Numbered from the stretch's first letter, positions 22,330 to 34,934 are shown. The stretch is 64,000 bases of DNA from Sinelater perroti (GCA_036346155.1 JARFIY010000313.1:1860001-1924000), one strand, 5' to 3'. Numbers and translations: made by a program. Notes: generated from the sequence alone by a model not told the origin.

Positions 22330-23030
22330 ATGCTTCAGTAGCTATTTGAAAAAGTAATTAACGGTGAATACGCACGAAAAGAATGGAAGGAAGCATATTT
22401 GACACCAATTTTTAAAAATGGGATAAGAAATAAACTTGAAAACTCTAAAGGAATTGCAACAGTAGGATGCATGTATGTCAGAATAATAAGAGACAAGCTA
22501 AAAAATGAGAGTACCCCTGAAGCACGAATATTTATATACTTTGTGTTTTACGGACCACCTGGTGGTGGTGGCGTAGGACGAAGAGGGTCTTATCTACATG
22601 ATAAGGAAACTGAAGGAAGATTAGGTCAGATAAGAACAACAGTCAGGCAACTACACAGGGTAATATGGGACAGAAACATCTAAATAAAAATAAAGAAAAT
22701 AATATGTAGCACCGTAGTTAAAAGCATTATGATATATGCAACAGAAGTACGGATCACTAACAAGAAAAAAAATACAGGCCTAGAAATGGAATATGGTCTG
22801 ACCAGGTTGTATAGGATAGCAAATGCGGAGATTAGAAAAATAATGCAAATCGAAATAGTAATCAAATTTATAGAAGATAAAAGACTATTATGGTATGACC
22901 ACTTCAGGAGATCAGAAAATATACGGATAAATAAAGTCACGTAATGGAGTCTCGTAGGGAAAAAAGTGAGGAAGATTTCGGAGATCCTAGAAGAACAAAT
23001 ATTCGAGTTATTTGTTATTGGTCGAGTTAA
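22330..23030 (+). pseudogene. LINE reverse transcriptase fragment with the catalytic core missing
   Basis: Upstream part: EKVINGEYARKEWKEAYLTP followed by IFKNG and NSKGIATVG (RT fingers). Then a GGT-rich junction near 22555-22590, then the distal part: TEGRLGQIRTTVRQLHRVIW, CSTVVKSIMIYATEV, EIRKIMQIEIVIKFIEDKRL. The palm with YxDD that should lie between is absent, so about 100-150 codons were lost. Plus strand, opposite to the LINE on its left. Confidence 0.6.
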
Positions 23031-24430
23031 ATAGTTGTGGGATTGGCATATTTGCAGATTGCTGATTTTGCAATTTTTGAAATCCATGCGGATCAAAAAT
23101 ATTCTTGTCAGTTGTTTCTTTATGTTCATTGTATGTTGCATGGGTGAATAAACTTGAACAGATTGCTTGAGTACATATATGACACATGGATAATCCTTCA
23201 TACCGATCGGAATATTTGTATTTATATTAGTTTTAAAATGTTTATTGTATTATTCAACACACACTTTTTACATCACGATACGGATTTCTTGTAAATTAAT
23301 GTAAATAAATTATTTCAATACATAGCTATATTTAGAGTTTATGAGGGAGAGAGGTTTCAACAAGAAATGCTGCTCCGAGCTTCATAATATTAGAATCTTG
23401 AATTTGGTTACCCAATATTTTACATAAAAATATAGGAAAGGATAGAACGGAACGGAGTATAAAATTGAAAAGAGAAAAATTAGGGCGAGTAGAAAAAATC
23501 CAATAGCAGAAGGGCTTTGTTCTGTATTGAACAATTTAAAGTGGCGAAAGTAAAATATTGCATAGGGACATGTAAATTTTGTTTAGAAAATTAAATGTCA
23601 TTTACCCCGTCCCGCTCTATGGTATAGACAGAAACGGATATCGGAGAAAAGTTATTCATATGAGCCATAGAATTCATAAATTCGGACAACGTCATCTTCA
23701 CTATCTATTCCGGCACACGAGTTGCGAGTACATTTTTGCGTTGTTGACGGAGGTCCAGTCCTCGTCACAGCTAGAATAAAAATATCCACAACAAAGACAT
23801 TTTATCTTTCTGGCTATCCTGTGAATATGTTGTAAGTTTTAGTTTGCTTGCAGTTTTTTTTATTTCTCTTTTTGGCATTATTTTACTTCTTCGTTCTGGC
23901 ATAACATAACTCTTCTTTGTATAGTAGTATTTTTCTACTTAAGAGAATTTTAATGCATTTTCTCAATTTGAAATTTTTTTGAAGCTTCATGGAAATTTAA
24001 TGAAATGGATCAAGAAATAAAATAAATATGAAAATAAAATAAGTGGCGAAATTGTAGAAAAACTACTACTGAAGCATGTTTACAAATGCAGTTTTAAACT
24101 AAGCACAAAACCAGCAGAATTTCTTAAAGAAATTGCCAATTTTTTAAGTATGCCTTTAAATGTAGTAGAAGGTACAAAATCATTTAGTGTTAGGAGCGAC
24201 TAAGTGGACTGACAACACTCAACATTAATTACCAGCTAACGCGCATTTTAGACTATTCCGAAATAATAACTAAATTTTCTAATGCTAAAGCTTGCAAATA
24301 GTCGAATAAATATTAAAAACCAGTGATTTTATTTTTTGCCCACAATTTTATTTTGAAGGCCCTCAGAAAATTTAGTTGCCCCGAACCTCGCATTTTTTCT
24401 TAAAGACCCTAGATACATTTAAATATTACA
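23031..24430. other. No recognisable gene
   Basis: The frame at 23579-23779 (KLNVIYPVPLYGIDRNGYRR) vaguely recalls the FPVLLYGxE motif C-terminal to LINE RTs but is too short to assign. The rest is AT-rich with no signature. Confidence 0.3.
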
Positions 24431-24432
24431 GG

Positions 24433-25445
24433 TACTGGACAAAATAATGGAAACACTTACGAAAGAGATGAAAATCGATGCCGAACCCTGATTTCCAAAT
24501 CAGCCCATAGAGGCTCGATGATATTCAGGTCTGGGGTTTGAGGACTGGGCGGACCAGGAAAGATGTTGAACCTCATCAGCATACTCTTGAAACCACTCTT
24601 AAACAGAGCCAGCGGTATGAATAGAAGCATTGTCATCCTGGAATATGACATTCCCGTCTAAAAGTAAACTTTGGACTATTGGGTTGCACAAGAGTTCTCT
24701 ATACATTGCTGATATGATCTGACCTTGCAAAGTAACAAGGGGGGCTGCTAAATAGAGCGGCCACCATGTTTGACAATTGGGTGGAGACAGTCCATATATC
24801 GTATGCTACACAGAGTGTTCGCTAGACAAACACGCGTCCAGTGGTGGGGAAGAGGGTAAAGGGTGACTCGTCCGATCAAACGACACATTGCCAGTCATTC
24901 AACGCTCAATTATCGTGGGCATTCTACCATGCACGTCGCCTTTGAGCATTCGTCTATGTTATTAGGGGCTTCGCAATAGCAACACTCCTATGGATACCCA
25001 TTTTATACAGTTCCCGCCTCACTATTTTGGATGACACTGAAGTGTTTAAGGCTGATTAAGTTTCGTGTCCTTTTTCTTAGCCGTTGTTTTTTTGCGACAT
25101 CATAATACGCTTCATGGCCTGGCGGTCCCTATCCTGCAGCTTCATCTTTCGACCACTGTTATGCCTCGCCGTCACTGTTTTACCGTGCACTGTGTATGCG
25201 GCCATTTGATCGCAGATACTCCAGACAGACGGACACTAACAATCAGAAATCTTTGAAACTCCGTCGGGTCGGTCATACTGATCAACCACCAAACCTGCAC
25301 AACCACACTGTTTCATTATATTATTAGTGTACAGTCCATACTACCTGCAACAAACAAGAGACTGTTGATTTACGCAATTCTCAGTGCCACCAGACCCACT
25401 GAAGTTATAGACTTTTGATAAGTGTTTTCATTATTGTGTCCAATA
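24433..25445 (-). mobile_element. Tc1-like DNA transposon relic with TIRs
   Basis: About 1.0 kb bounded by imperfect TIRs: 24435-24466 starts CTGGACAAAATAATGGAAAC. The reverse complement of 25411-25443 starts TTGGACACAATAATGAAAAC. Each is preceded by TA. The inside encodes a minus-strand Tc1-type transposase. This size is typical of non-autonomous or decayed Tc1 copies (intact ones are about 1.3-1.6 kb). Confidence 0.8.
24440..25290 (-). pseudogene. Tc1-like (DD34E) transposase relic
   Basis: On the minus strand the readable parts are WPHTRCTVKQ near 25200 (DNA-binding region), KGDVHGRMPTI near 24930, then NVIFQDDNASIHTAGSV near 24640 (second Asp) and DLNIIEPLWADLEIRVRHRF near 24500 (catalytic Glu in IIEPLW). 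These match Tc1-family order and spacing. Numerous stops and shifts separate the pieces. Confidence 0.7.
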
Positions 25446-25637
25446 CATGTACTTTCTGCTGTGTGACATTTACTCTTCACCTGATTCTGCACATTAGTGC
25501 GTTCATTTTTAAACATTTGTTGCGTAAACATTACATAATTTGCGATGAATCGAAAGTTGTTTGCATAAAAAAATTAGATTTTTTTTCTTGGTTATAAGCA
25601 AATTAACAATCAGAACGTAATAAAATAATACAATGTT

Positions 25638-28290
25638 CTATGAGTTGATGTGATGACATTTGACGTGAGGGGAAATCCATCTAGCGATGTTATCCCGTTT
25701 CAGTAGAGTTGCACTCTTTAGTTTTAATATTTTCTGTGGGAGATCCTGATGTAGGTTGGATGCAAGGGTGTTGGTATGGACTTGTAGCCTTGTAAAGTAG
25801 GTGTTGCTTCGTTTGGTACGCTCTTCTTCTGCCGTTGTAACTTGTAGGTCCGTATGCAAGGTCAAGTTGCTGACATACCACGGAGCATTAGCTAGCTGTC
25901 TGATGGTTTTGGATTGTAGGCGTTGAATAATGTTAACATTGGACTTAATAAGCAACCCCAGAGTTCAATTCCATAAGTCCATATGGGTTTTATTATTTTT
26001 TTGTAGAGCAGATCTTTGTTTTAGGGGAAAAGGCACGAGTTTTTGCCAAGCGTCCAGTACATTTTCTTGATTCGCAGATCAATCTGTTTTCGCTTCTTCA
26101 GTGTATGAGGCTTCCAGGTGAGTCGTCGGTCTAAATGAAGACCTAAATAGCGGGCTTCTGTTGCTTGAGGAATGGGTATGTTGTACAGAAAGACTGGGGG
26201 GCAGTCGGTGTGATTTAGAGTGAAGGTAACGTGAGTGCTTTTCGTTTCATTGACCTTGATTCTCCATTTGCAAGCCAGGTCTGGAGAAGGGTTAGATGGG
26301 TTTGTAGGTTAGGGGATGCTATGTAAGGAATGGTATAACTGGAGAGGAAGACAGTGTCATCTGCATATGTGCCTAAGTGTGTATCATTTGTTGTGGGAAC
26401 ATCTGAGGTGTATAGTAAATATAGCAGCGGTCCAATGACACTGCCTTGAGGCACACCTGAGGTGATTGGTCGGAGGTCAGAATAATGTTGGCCATATTTG
26501 ATTTGGAAGTAGCGATCGTTCAAGTTCGATTTTAGCAAAAGGTAGTATTCATTTGGCAGTAGTTCTTATATTTATATAATAGGCCATCATGCCACACCTT
26601 GTCAAATGCCTGTTTAATGTCTATAAAAACTGCAGGGCAGTAAGATTTGGCGTCGAGGGCCGCATTGATGATATTTACAAGTCGATGGCATTGCTGAATC
26701 GTGGAACGGTACCGCCTAAATTCAAACTGATGGTCTGGTACGCAGTTTTAATTATAAATTTTTCTAAGAGCTTAGAAAGTAGCGGCAGCAGAGTTATTGG
26801 ACGGTAAGAGACAACATCTTCAGCAGGTTTACGAGGTTTTAATGTTAGTATAATTCGTGCAAATTTTAACAATGGCATCTCAATATGGAGTTAAATGGAT
26901 TTTGTAAATAGGTTATACTGCTTCTGGGCAATTCAATAAGCACCTTGGCCGTAATTAGGTCGTATCTAGGGGCTTTGTTACTGTTTAGATGACAAATTTT
27001 ATCAAGCACCTTAGTATAGGTGAAGTTTCTGATGGGCAGCGACATTTGCAGTGGCGCCTGAAGGAAGTCTTGGATATCAACATTGGGTGCAGTAGAAAAG
27101 TGGGGGAGGGGGGGTGAAGACTTGGGCAAAGTGCTGGGCGACGAGATCTGCTTTTTCTTGATCTGTTTTAGCCCAGTCATTATTTGGTCTTCTTAAAGGT
27201 AGATTAACAGCCCGTGGCCTTTTATTAACTTTTCCAGATACTATGATCGGTTTGGGACAGGGAATTTAGATAGTGTTGAAAGGTTTCTTATTTCTGCAGT
27301 TTGTGTTTATTCTTGAGGGAATTGGTTAGTCTATTACATATCGTTTTATTAGTAGCGTTTCGAGTTCTGTGCCATTTAGATCTTGCCCTCCTCTTTTGCC
27401 TGATGAGTTCAAGGATTTAATTGGAGATATTTCCATCCTGTCATACCGCATTTAAAAGTGTAGGCATAGCCCTCCAGGCTGCAGATTGGACAGTAGTAGT
27501 GAAGTGTTCTGTGGTTTTCTCTATATCATAAGGAGTGCGTAGCTTAATGCTGGTTTGGAGATTTTCTTGCAAAATTTTTTTGTATTTGTCCCAATCAGTT
27601 ATTTTGTTGTATAGGCATGGTCTAAGTTGTCTTTTAATAACTGTAGCGCTAATTGTAGCAATAACTAGTGTATGATCGGATAATAGGTCATTGCTACTGA
27701 CTATATCTGTATAGGTGGAAGAAATATCGTGGCGATAAAGAAGTCCAGTAAATCAGGTACTTTATTTAGATCCGTGGGCCAATGCGTGGGTTCTCCAGTG
27801 GATAGGTAGCTATAGTTTTCTTCTCGGATGAGTTCATACAGAGCTCTGCCTTTGATAGTTATTAAAAGAAAACCCCAGTAGGTATGTTTGCAGTTATAGT
27901 AGCCTCCACATATAAAATTATTGCCGAGAGATTGAAAGAATGGCTTAAGGGTGTCTTTGGAAAGTCTATTCCTGGGTAGGCAATAAGCAACAGAGATTAC
28001 TAGTGGATGTAATAATTTATAAACTTGAGTAGAGATTGCTTGAAGAAACGGTTCTTCGTACTTTTCCAGTTCATTGTGAGCGATTGAGCTCCGTATTAGA
28101 ATAGCTGTGCCTCCGTGCGCTGTACCATCAGGATGTTCTCTATGACAGCATGTGTAATGTGGTATTCTTAGAAAAGACCTGTCTATAAAGTGTGTCTCGA
28201 ATATAAGTAGGATATCCATATTATTTAGCTTTAAAAATGGTTCAATTTTATTTATTTAGCATTCCATAATGGTATACGGGGTGAGTTAGT
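25638..28290 (-). pseudogene. Jockey-4 ORF2: endonuclease plus reverse transcriptase, decayed
   Basis: Endonuclease at 28219-27701: MDILLIFETHFIDRSFLRIP, HPDGTAHGGTAILIRSS, SLGNNFICGGYYNCKHTYWG, GEPTHWPTDLNKVPDLLDFF. After a weakly conserved linker, the RT carries YDLITAKVLIELP near 26950, VVSYRPITLLPLLSKLLEKF near 26800, SGVPQGSVIGPLLYLLYTSD near 26440 and the catalytic YADD at 26356-26367. The end has LANAPWYVSNLTLHTDLQ near 25880. GGDFN is changed to GGYYN, which would itself disable the nuclease. At least five frame breaks. Confidence 0.75.
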
Positions 28291-28399
28291 CAATATCTTA
28301 CAAGTTTACTTATGACTGTGGACAGTATGATTATTACCATGTTGTTTTGTTGCATCACTTGTGAAAACATAACTTCAAAGTCTTCTGAAATTTTTTTTG

Positions 28400-29663
28400 T
28401 AAGGATACGTCTTGGAAATGTGCTTGCCTAGTATTTGTATTTTCTTGCACGGCCTAATGTTCGTGGGTTGTGGGGATTAGGGGTGATCGGGTGAATTTGA
28501 TAAAGTCGTTGTTGAAACATGTTTAATGTTGTGGATCGAGTTTGTAAGGGTGTGTTGAGTCTTAACATATTTTGAAGTTTCTTATGTACGGTACAGCCTC
28601 GATAATTAGCCGGGTGATCACCGCCACAGAGAGCACACTTGGCGGGTAAGTCTTTTGTCTTCTTACAAGATCGAGCATCATGTGAGCCGCCTCATTTTAC
28701 ACACACGAACGGGCGGTTGCAGTAGGCCTGAGTACGATTATACCGTTGGTACCTTATACACTGTACGATTGTTGTATTTCTGTGTGGTGGTTCGACCTTT
28801 ATAATTTGGTTTTGTAAAAACTTTAGATTATAAATGTCTTTGTTATTTGGCCCAAGTTCCAAATCTGCAAAGAACATTGACAGAGGCGTTTTTTGTTATT
28901 CGATGTTTAATGCTAGTTACAGATCTTACTTTGTGACCGTTCTCCTCTAGTAAATCTGATATTTCTTGTGGAAACAGAGTGGTGTAAGTTACGGATGACA
29001 ACGTGATAGGCTTTATTTTCTTTTATCTGATATCTGTGATATATGACGTTAGATTCTTTCATGGATGTGATTAGTTTACTATATGTATCAGCCGTGTTGG
29101 CAAAGATCATAATTATGATATCAGCCATTGATTTATTTTTGTATTGTTTTAATTCTATGACATTTGTTGGCGCTGTGACCATTTTATGAAAGTCTGTAAC
29201 GCATTGTACAAATATTAGCGGTGGTTTAGGCATTTTAGTCTGTTGTGTGTTTGTTGTATTATCTATTTCAGCAGCATCAGTAAGATTTGTGAGGGCCGAC
29301 TATCTGTTATTATGTATAGTGGGTGTCAGTGTTTGCTGATGATAGTTGTTTAGATATTCGTTTACGTTTATTATTGCTAACACGTTGACAATTGTTATTT
29401 GGTGTATTAAAAGTTTCAATATCGCTTTCAGAGTCTGAAATATTCATGTTATTTGTTGTGTCGTTGTTAGGCGTGTTATTTGATTGCATTGATGTGATAA
29501 GATTATGTGTCTGTAATGGTGTTTGAGAGAATGTGTGGGGTATATAGGTATATAAGATGCATTTATGATAGGAGATAATGGTATTACCTGGCTTATCGTT
29601 TGATTGAAATTAATGAGAGGTTATTGGCTGTTGGTAGCAATAATTTCTACTATTGCAATTCAT
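28400..29663 (-). pseudogene. Jockey-4 ORF1 (gag-like), decayed
   Basis: ATG at 29663 on the minus strand opens an Asn/Gln/Thr-rich N-terminus (NNMNISDSESDIETF near 29430). The frame at 29233-28913 gives the PRE_C2HC-like region (YHRYQIKENKAYHVVIRNLH). Zinc-knuckle remnants follow at 28760-28590 (IRYQRYNRTQAYC, CALCGGDHPANYRGC). Frameshifts and stops throughout. Confidence 0.65.
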
Positions 29664-29800
29664 GTTGATAACTTGCGATTAGTTCGCTGGTGTAAAATGT
29701 AAAAATAGTTTATATCAGTTGAGGTATACTGATTATAGGTGACCCGAAGGTCAACGATATTCGTGTGTTGCACTCACTTATCATTACGAGCTCGGAACAC

Positions 29801-30179
29801 TTCCTTGCTGCGTGAAAGTAAAACGCGGATTAAATTACACTACTGTACGCACTTCACATTTTGTCGGGTTTTCTATAGTTGGAATTTTATTGGGCCATTT
29901 CTCAAAACACTTGCAAATGAAGCATAATTAATTAACTTTCGTTATGCCTGCCACCAATTCCAAAATACAGAATATCTGCTCGTTTTGAAGATTCAAATTA
30001 ACAAATTTCCTGAAGCAAACTAATACCATTTGTCGTGCGGGTTCTTAATTCGTAACGCATGTGCGCAATAAAAAACAAAATACTTCTGCCAGTTTTTGTG
30101 ATTCCTGCATACGTGTGGTATTCAGCAAGGAACATAAAGGAGTTGGCGATAAGGTGGAGGTCTTTGTATCAGCAAAAAT
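29801..30179. other. No recognisable gene
   Basis: Transition from the jockey element into the GC-rich island; nothing supported. Confidence 0.35.
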
Positions 30180-31060
30180 TTCGAAGTTTCGGCTCCGCGG
30201 CCGCAACTTCCACAATTTATTTCCCTGTTTATTCCCTGTTTTTGCGGGCAGCCGGCTAATTCACGACGTCGGAGCGGCCGAAAAAACGTGGCGCGCTTAA
30301 GCTGCTCTTAATGGCGCAAATGAGCGACATCGTCCAGAAGTGGAAATCTCCAAAAATAGCGCCGCAAACGGCCGCGCGGCGGACGTTACGAAACGCGCGA
30401 CCCGCCAAGTCGCCGTAATATGCAAAATTGCTTATCAGGCTTTTCACTCGGTCACAATTTATTCTAGCCGAGCTAATTGCATTGTAAGGCGAACTTTTTG
30501 ATTTCGCCGCTCGGCGGTGGCCCAGCTGGGCAGTGCGCGTCGCCGCCGGCGCGGCGACGGGCCCTGCCGAGCTGGGCGGCCGGAGCTGAGTGATACCAGT
30601 TCTGAGAAACTGTTGGATTTAAACTAATTACATGGCTACCGTGTTGGTTCGGCTCGGTTTTCTTGTTTTTCAGCTCCGGCTCTCGTATTTAAGTGCCACG
30701 ATGCCACGAACATTGATACGTCCCGTCCGCGCGGGACTGTAGTTTTGTGCGGCCGAGCTTTCCGCGCGCACTTCTATATCTTAATTACCGGCCGCGCGCC
30801 GAGCGCGCGCTTTTTCAGCGCGCCTGAAACCGTTAGGGCTCTGCTGGCGGCGCGCCAGCAAAACCAACTTTGAAGTGTTAGGAATCCCAGCCAGACAATA
30901 ACGGAACGAGTTTTTCCCGCAAACGGTGCAAAATATAAGGAATTCCCGTGTTTAGCTTGCAATTACACCTGCTTTATGGGCGGCGGGATAATTGCGGGAG
31001 CAGGACGGATGCGGCAGCGCGCAATAAATTTCAGCGAGTGCCGGCGCACCATCTTGCCGA
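30180..31060. other. GC- and CpG-rich island with TAATT-type motifs
   Basis: The sequence contrasts sharply with the AT-rich surroundings: runs of CGCCGCCGGCGCGGCGACGG near 30541-30560 and many CGCGC words, yet no coding frame with recognisable motifs. It contains homeodomain-like core sites in clean context: AAACTAATTA at 30621-30630, CTAATTGC near 30473, TTAATTACC near 30781, ATAATTGCGG near 30989. No transposon signature. A host regulatory element or promoter-associated island is possible but not demonstrated. Confidence 0.45.
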
Positions 31061-31610
31061 TCTTTCCTAATAATAACAATAACCAACACACGCGAACGTC
31101 CAAGAAAACGCCGTCTTAGATGGAATGGATTGGCTAAGCTTCCGGACCTGATTTTTGCATGCTTGGAACGTCATCAAAAAACTACAAAGAAGTTGATTGT
31201 TTTGACAAAACTTTTATTTTATTTTAATTTTCATTGCATACATACACTTCAATATAATGCTGTCAATCAGGAAAAGTAAAAAGAAATGTCCATTTCATTT
31301 AACAACTTTTAAAAATAATTTTTTTCCTGGCTTTAGAACTAGTAAATCTCTGGATTAGACTGTAGAAACCCACACTCAATAAATAAAAATGCAAGGCCCG
31401 TCATTTTTTTTTGTTTTAACTTTAATCTCAAAAAACTTTCACTCCCTTAAGAGCTGAAAAGTTTTTCAGTGCAGTTAGCAACTGCCATACTTACATGAAC
31501 GATGGCACTATTGAAAAATTTTCTCAGCACTTCATTAATGCTGGGAGTCTTTGTGGTTCTACTTGTGTTTTTGGTTTGGCATTCTTATCTCCTTTGTTAA
31601 TATAAAATTG
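31061..31610. other. No recognisable gene
   Basis: AT-rich sequence; nothing supported. Confidence 0.3.
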
Positions 31611-31619
31611 CTACACTCA

Positions 31620-32240
31620 GGTCACTTAGGTCCCTTCTCTTCCAGTCCTGTACCTCTTTGTTTGTAGGTCTTCCTTAGCTATGTCTAACCATTTTCTTCT
31701 CAGTCTTTCTTTTCTTCTCGCTTTCCGTTAACTTCTTGGGAACCCTGTCTTCTGTTTGTCTTTCTAGATGTCCTAGCTACCTCAGCCTTGCTTCTTTAAC
31801 TTGGTTGGTGAGTTCTAGTTCTCTGTATAGGTTCTTTATTTCCTCGTTAGATCTTTTTAACCATAAATCTCCTTTTCTCCTAAAAATCCTTCTCAGTACT
31901 TTTCTCTCCCATGTACCTGTTCTCTCTTTCTCTTTTCTATTGAAGATCTCTGCTTCGCTCCCATATAGTACAGTTGATTCTATGGTTGTTTTATATAAAT
32001 GTATTTTAATTTTCTTAGATGCACTTTTTGATTTCAAAAGATTATTTGAGACGCCTTCACATTTATCCCCTTTGGCTAATCTTGTTTCAATCGCTTTCTC
32101 CTCTTGGCCCTTCAACGTTATGACAGTTTCTAGATATACATGTTTTGGACTTCTTCTAGCCTCATACTATTTGTTGGTTCTATGTCTACTATTAAATATT
32201 TTTTTAATTCTTATGTTCTTCAATTGAACCTAGTCTTATA
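31620..32240 (-). pseudogene. LINE reverse transcriptase C-terminal fragment
   Basis: On the minus strand (32115-31777): AIETRLAKGDKCEGVSNNLL, KIKIHLYKTTIESTVLYGSE, GTWERKVLRRIFRRKGD, SNEEIKNLYRELELT, continuing out of frame with LERQTEDRVPKK. This is the domain distal to the RT palm in RTE-like LINEs. No catalytic part, no tail. Confidence 0.6.
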
Positions 32241-32261
32241 AATTTGGATTTGCCAAACGCT

Positions 32262-33195
32262 TACTGACACATGTTAGTCTTCAACTTGCTCCCCTCCGGA
32301 GTTAACACATTTTTTCTAGCATCCTGATGCCCTTTTCAAAAAAGGCTTTTGGTTAGCGGCGTATCCGCTCCCGAACAGTCTGGATGACGGCGTCGTTGTC
32401 CGCAAGACGCATGCTTTGTAAGTTTGATTTGAGCCTTTCGAACAGGTAGAAATCACTTGGCGCCAAATCGAGACTGCAGGGCGGGTGTGACAGAAGGTTC
32501 CATTTTACTTTCTGGAGGGTTTCCATTGTTGTATGGAAACGTGTACTGTCTTGAAGGAAGGCAACCCGCTTTTCACCCGTCTTCCGCTTGGATCGGATTT
32601 TTCCTTCACGTCTGTTGCTAGGAGGTCTGAGTAATAAGTTGCATTGACTGTTCTGGCATCCATCAGAAAGTCTACATGGATAACCCCCTGCTAGTTCCAG
32701 AAGAACGATTCTATCTCTTTTCCTGTCGAACGGCTCCTGCGCGTTCTCTTGCGTTTGAGAGAACTACTCGGGTAATGACTGCTAAGACTCGGGAATGAAG
32801 CAGTGCACCTATGTTTCATCGATGATCACTATGAACTTCAAAAATACACCCCACTCGTCTTCAAATTGCTGTAGGAAACGACCGGCAGCTTGTATACACA
32901 TTATTTTGTTTACGTCGTCAAAGTGCGTGGTACTCACCATACATTCACCTTGCGATAATGCAGATAGTCTTCTACACTACCAACACCGATGAACAGTGTG
33001 GCACCCATTTTCACGAATAAACGCGTCTTTGCGATCAATGTTTGACTCGGTGATGGATGTCCGCGGCCGACAAAATACTTACACCACTCAAACACACACG
33101 TGAGAAACACTTTTCCCGTACTGTTGTTTAAGTCTGTAGTAAATTTTAGTACAATACGTTGTTTTTACGCTCCGCGGTACCTTCTGTGCGCTCAT
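32262..33195 (-). pseudogene. Mariner-type transposase relic, nearly full length
   Basis: Minus-strand ATG at 33195 opens MSAQKVPRSVKTTYCTKIYY, followed after breaks by KTRLFVKMGATLFIGVGSVE, a damaged GDExW..C region near 32800, FLMDARTVNATYYSDLLATD near 32650 and a broken HTT..TLQKLKW region near 32530. The SPDLAPSDFYLF box is near 32460 and the C-terminus near 32300 (CVNSGGEQ-like). Motif order is that of mariner DD34D enzymes. Many frameshifts. TIRs not resolved. Confidence 0.65.
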
Positions 33196-33835
33196 CACTA
33201 ATTTAATTCGAAGATTAATATAAAAAAGTTATTTAAGTCGAATTTATTTAAAATACTGCCATCTGTGCTTTTAGTAAAAGCGTTGTTAAAATCTCTTTTG
33301 ATTTTTTTACATTAATTGTGTATGACTTGGACAATTTTCTTTCTACTAAATTTGGTAGCAACTCTTACATAATGCGAAAATACGCTGTATTTGCTAAAGC
33401 TATCAAGCCAATCTTAATATAATAAAAACAGTATGCTGCCGCAAAGTAATCTGGTACCCGATGAGATAATATTGTAATGTGCGTGCACAAATGACTTTAC
33501 TGATCAGATAATTGAGGAGTTGAACGCCGGTAAGCGAGTGCATGTAGTTTGTGGGAGAGTAAGGGGGGGTGAACATCTAGTCACCCAAATGTCAACCCCA
33601 TCTGTACGTGGTACTTTCTGCTAGATAACAAACGAGGCTCTGGCGATGCTGCGTTGGGGGAGGGGGTATAACCCATACCAGTTGTCCCGAGGTAACGGGG
33701 CCCTCGTCATTGGGCCAATTACGAAGTAAGATGATTCAGAGCATAAATGGGAGTCTCGGAATAGGACCGTCTCAACGGAAACAATCGCCGAGAAAAATAA
33801 CAAGAACAGGATGTTGAAATATTAAAACATTGACA
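33196..33835. other. No recognisable gene
   Basis: G-rich run near 33563-33571 and a GGGGGAGGGGG-like run near 33656-33666, but no frame or repeat that I can name. Confidence 0.3.
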
Positions 33836-33839
33836 GAAA

Positions 33840-34515
33840 AAGAAGAATTAATAGAGAGTTAGTAGAAGATTAATGGGGACACAAACAAATACAAAATTCA
33901 CACTTGAGGGATCAATGAAGTAAGGAAAAAGACAAGGGATCAAAACACTAGAAAGAGGATACACACTAAGAGATACATTGGCATGCTATACCAGATCAAT
34001 AACACCCTAGTAGAAAAAAAGAAACTAAGCACAAAAACCAAAATACACTTGTACAAAACGATAAATACACTGACACTCACTTACGGAGCAGAATCATGGA
34101 CATTGCTTAACAAACGTAAGTCCATGGTAACTGCAACAGAGATGAAGTATCTTAGAAAAGTACAAAGAAAATAAGGAGAGACGGCGTGAGAAATAAAAGC
34201 ATAATAGACGACCTAAATCTAAGACCGCTGGCAAAAGAAGTAGAGAAAAATTAATTAAATTGGTATGGTCACGTAGAGCGTATGGAAAATAAAAGGATTC
34301 CCAAGAAGATGATGGAAATGTAACCCGGCCACAAAAAAACAAGAGACAGACTAAGGATACAGTAAAAAAAAAACGGAGAAATGGCAAGGAGAAGAGGGGA
34401 AACTATCACAGAAACAAGAATTTTTGGCAAGAGATAAAAACAACTAAGAAACGGACCAAAACCCCAACGCTGTGAGGTATAACTGGTTAGTAGATAAAGA
34501 AGGAGAAGAAGATGT
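33840..34515 (+). pseudogene. LINE reverse transcriptase C-terminal fragment and 3' end
   Basis: The frame at 33983-34174 reads LSTKTKIHLYKTINTLTLTY then GAESWTL, the region after the RT palm. Broken continuation: NWYGHVERMEN-like near 34260 and GHKKTRDRLR-like near 34330. It ends in a GAAGGAGAAGAAGA repeat near 34498-34511, a tail type seen in RTE-like LINEs. Same class as the fragments at 17330 and 31620, but opposite strand to the latter. Confidence 0.55.
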
Positions 34516-34930
34516 AGCAAATGATTTCAGCTATGTTTACTAGAGCAGAATGGATATTGTGCTGCACTTGTAACAATTTGGTTCAGATTGTTACTATTGA
34601 ACCATATTTAAAAGCAAAGTTACATTATTTGCTACCCTAACCATTATTTTCAGTAACAGAGTGTTTAAAGTATTTTATTTTAAAGGACATTTTACAAACT
34701 CAGCAACATATTGAATGTTGGAAAATCATTGGTTTTCTATTTTTATAAAAATGTGTTCACTTTGCAGCTATTTAGGTAACCATTTATTTTGGATTGATTT
34801 AACTGACCTGTCTGCTTACTCAAGTTAGTGCAAAACAGTTCAAAGCACTATTTTGTCTAATGTAGCAACTATAGGGCCTTCATTATGTGATATATATATA
34901 TAAATTCATAAATACCAATTAATATATATT
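34516..34930. other. No recognisable gene
   Basis: Short (TA)n run at about 34890-34903; otherwise nothing. Confidence 0.35.
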
Positions 34931-34934
34931 ATGA

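Larger units (their letters stand above)
19600..22330 (-). mobile_element. RTE-like LINE (BovB-like wording), split by a mariner-type transposon
   Basis: The minus strand carries linker sequence at about 22300-22197 (NILEKWKEYCKK, then NNEIDIKQHS). A nested DNA transposon at 20775-22196 follows, then the reverse transcriptase from about 20770 to 19930 and a C-terminal tail near 19650 (RSRWRDIVKKVV). The 3' end near 19600 is GAAGAAGAA-rich, as in RTE-like LINEs, which lack long poly(A). The normal segment ending in LKNGKAPGxD is missing between linker and RT, so part was deleted before or at the insertion. Confidence 0.7.
25600..29800 (-). mobile_element. Jockey-type LINE, minus strand, decayed (Jockey-4)
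   Basis: All parts of a jockey element are present in order on the minus strand: ORF1 from about 29663 to 28400, endonuclease from about 28290, reverse transcriptase to about 25640. No clear A-rich tail is seen at the left edge, so the 3' end may be slightly truncated. The 5' edge is uncertain (between about 29700 and 29850). Wording is closer to Jockey-1 than Jockey-2. Confidence 0.75.

Noticed and set aside
22540..22600. GGTGGTGGTGG-like run as a functional Gly-rich linker or repeat
   Set aside because: It marks a deletion junction between two parts of a LINE RT fragment and is too short to be a meaningful repeat.
34890..34903. TATA-rich stretch as a promoter
   Set aside because: A short (TA)n run with no gene downstream.
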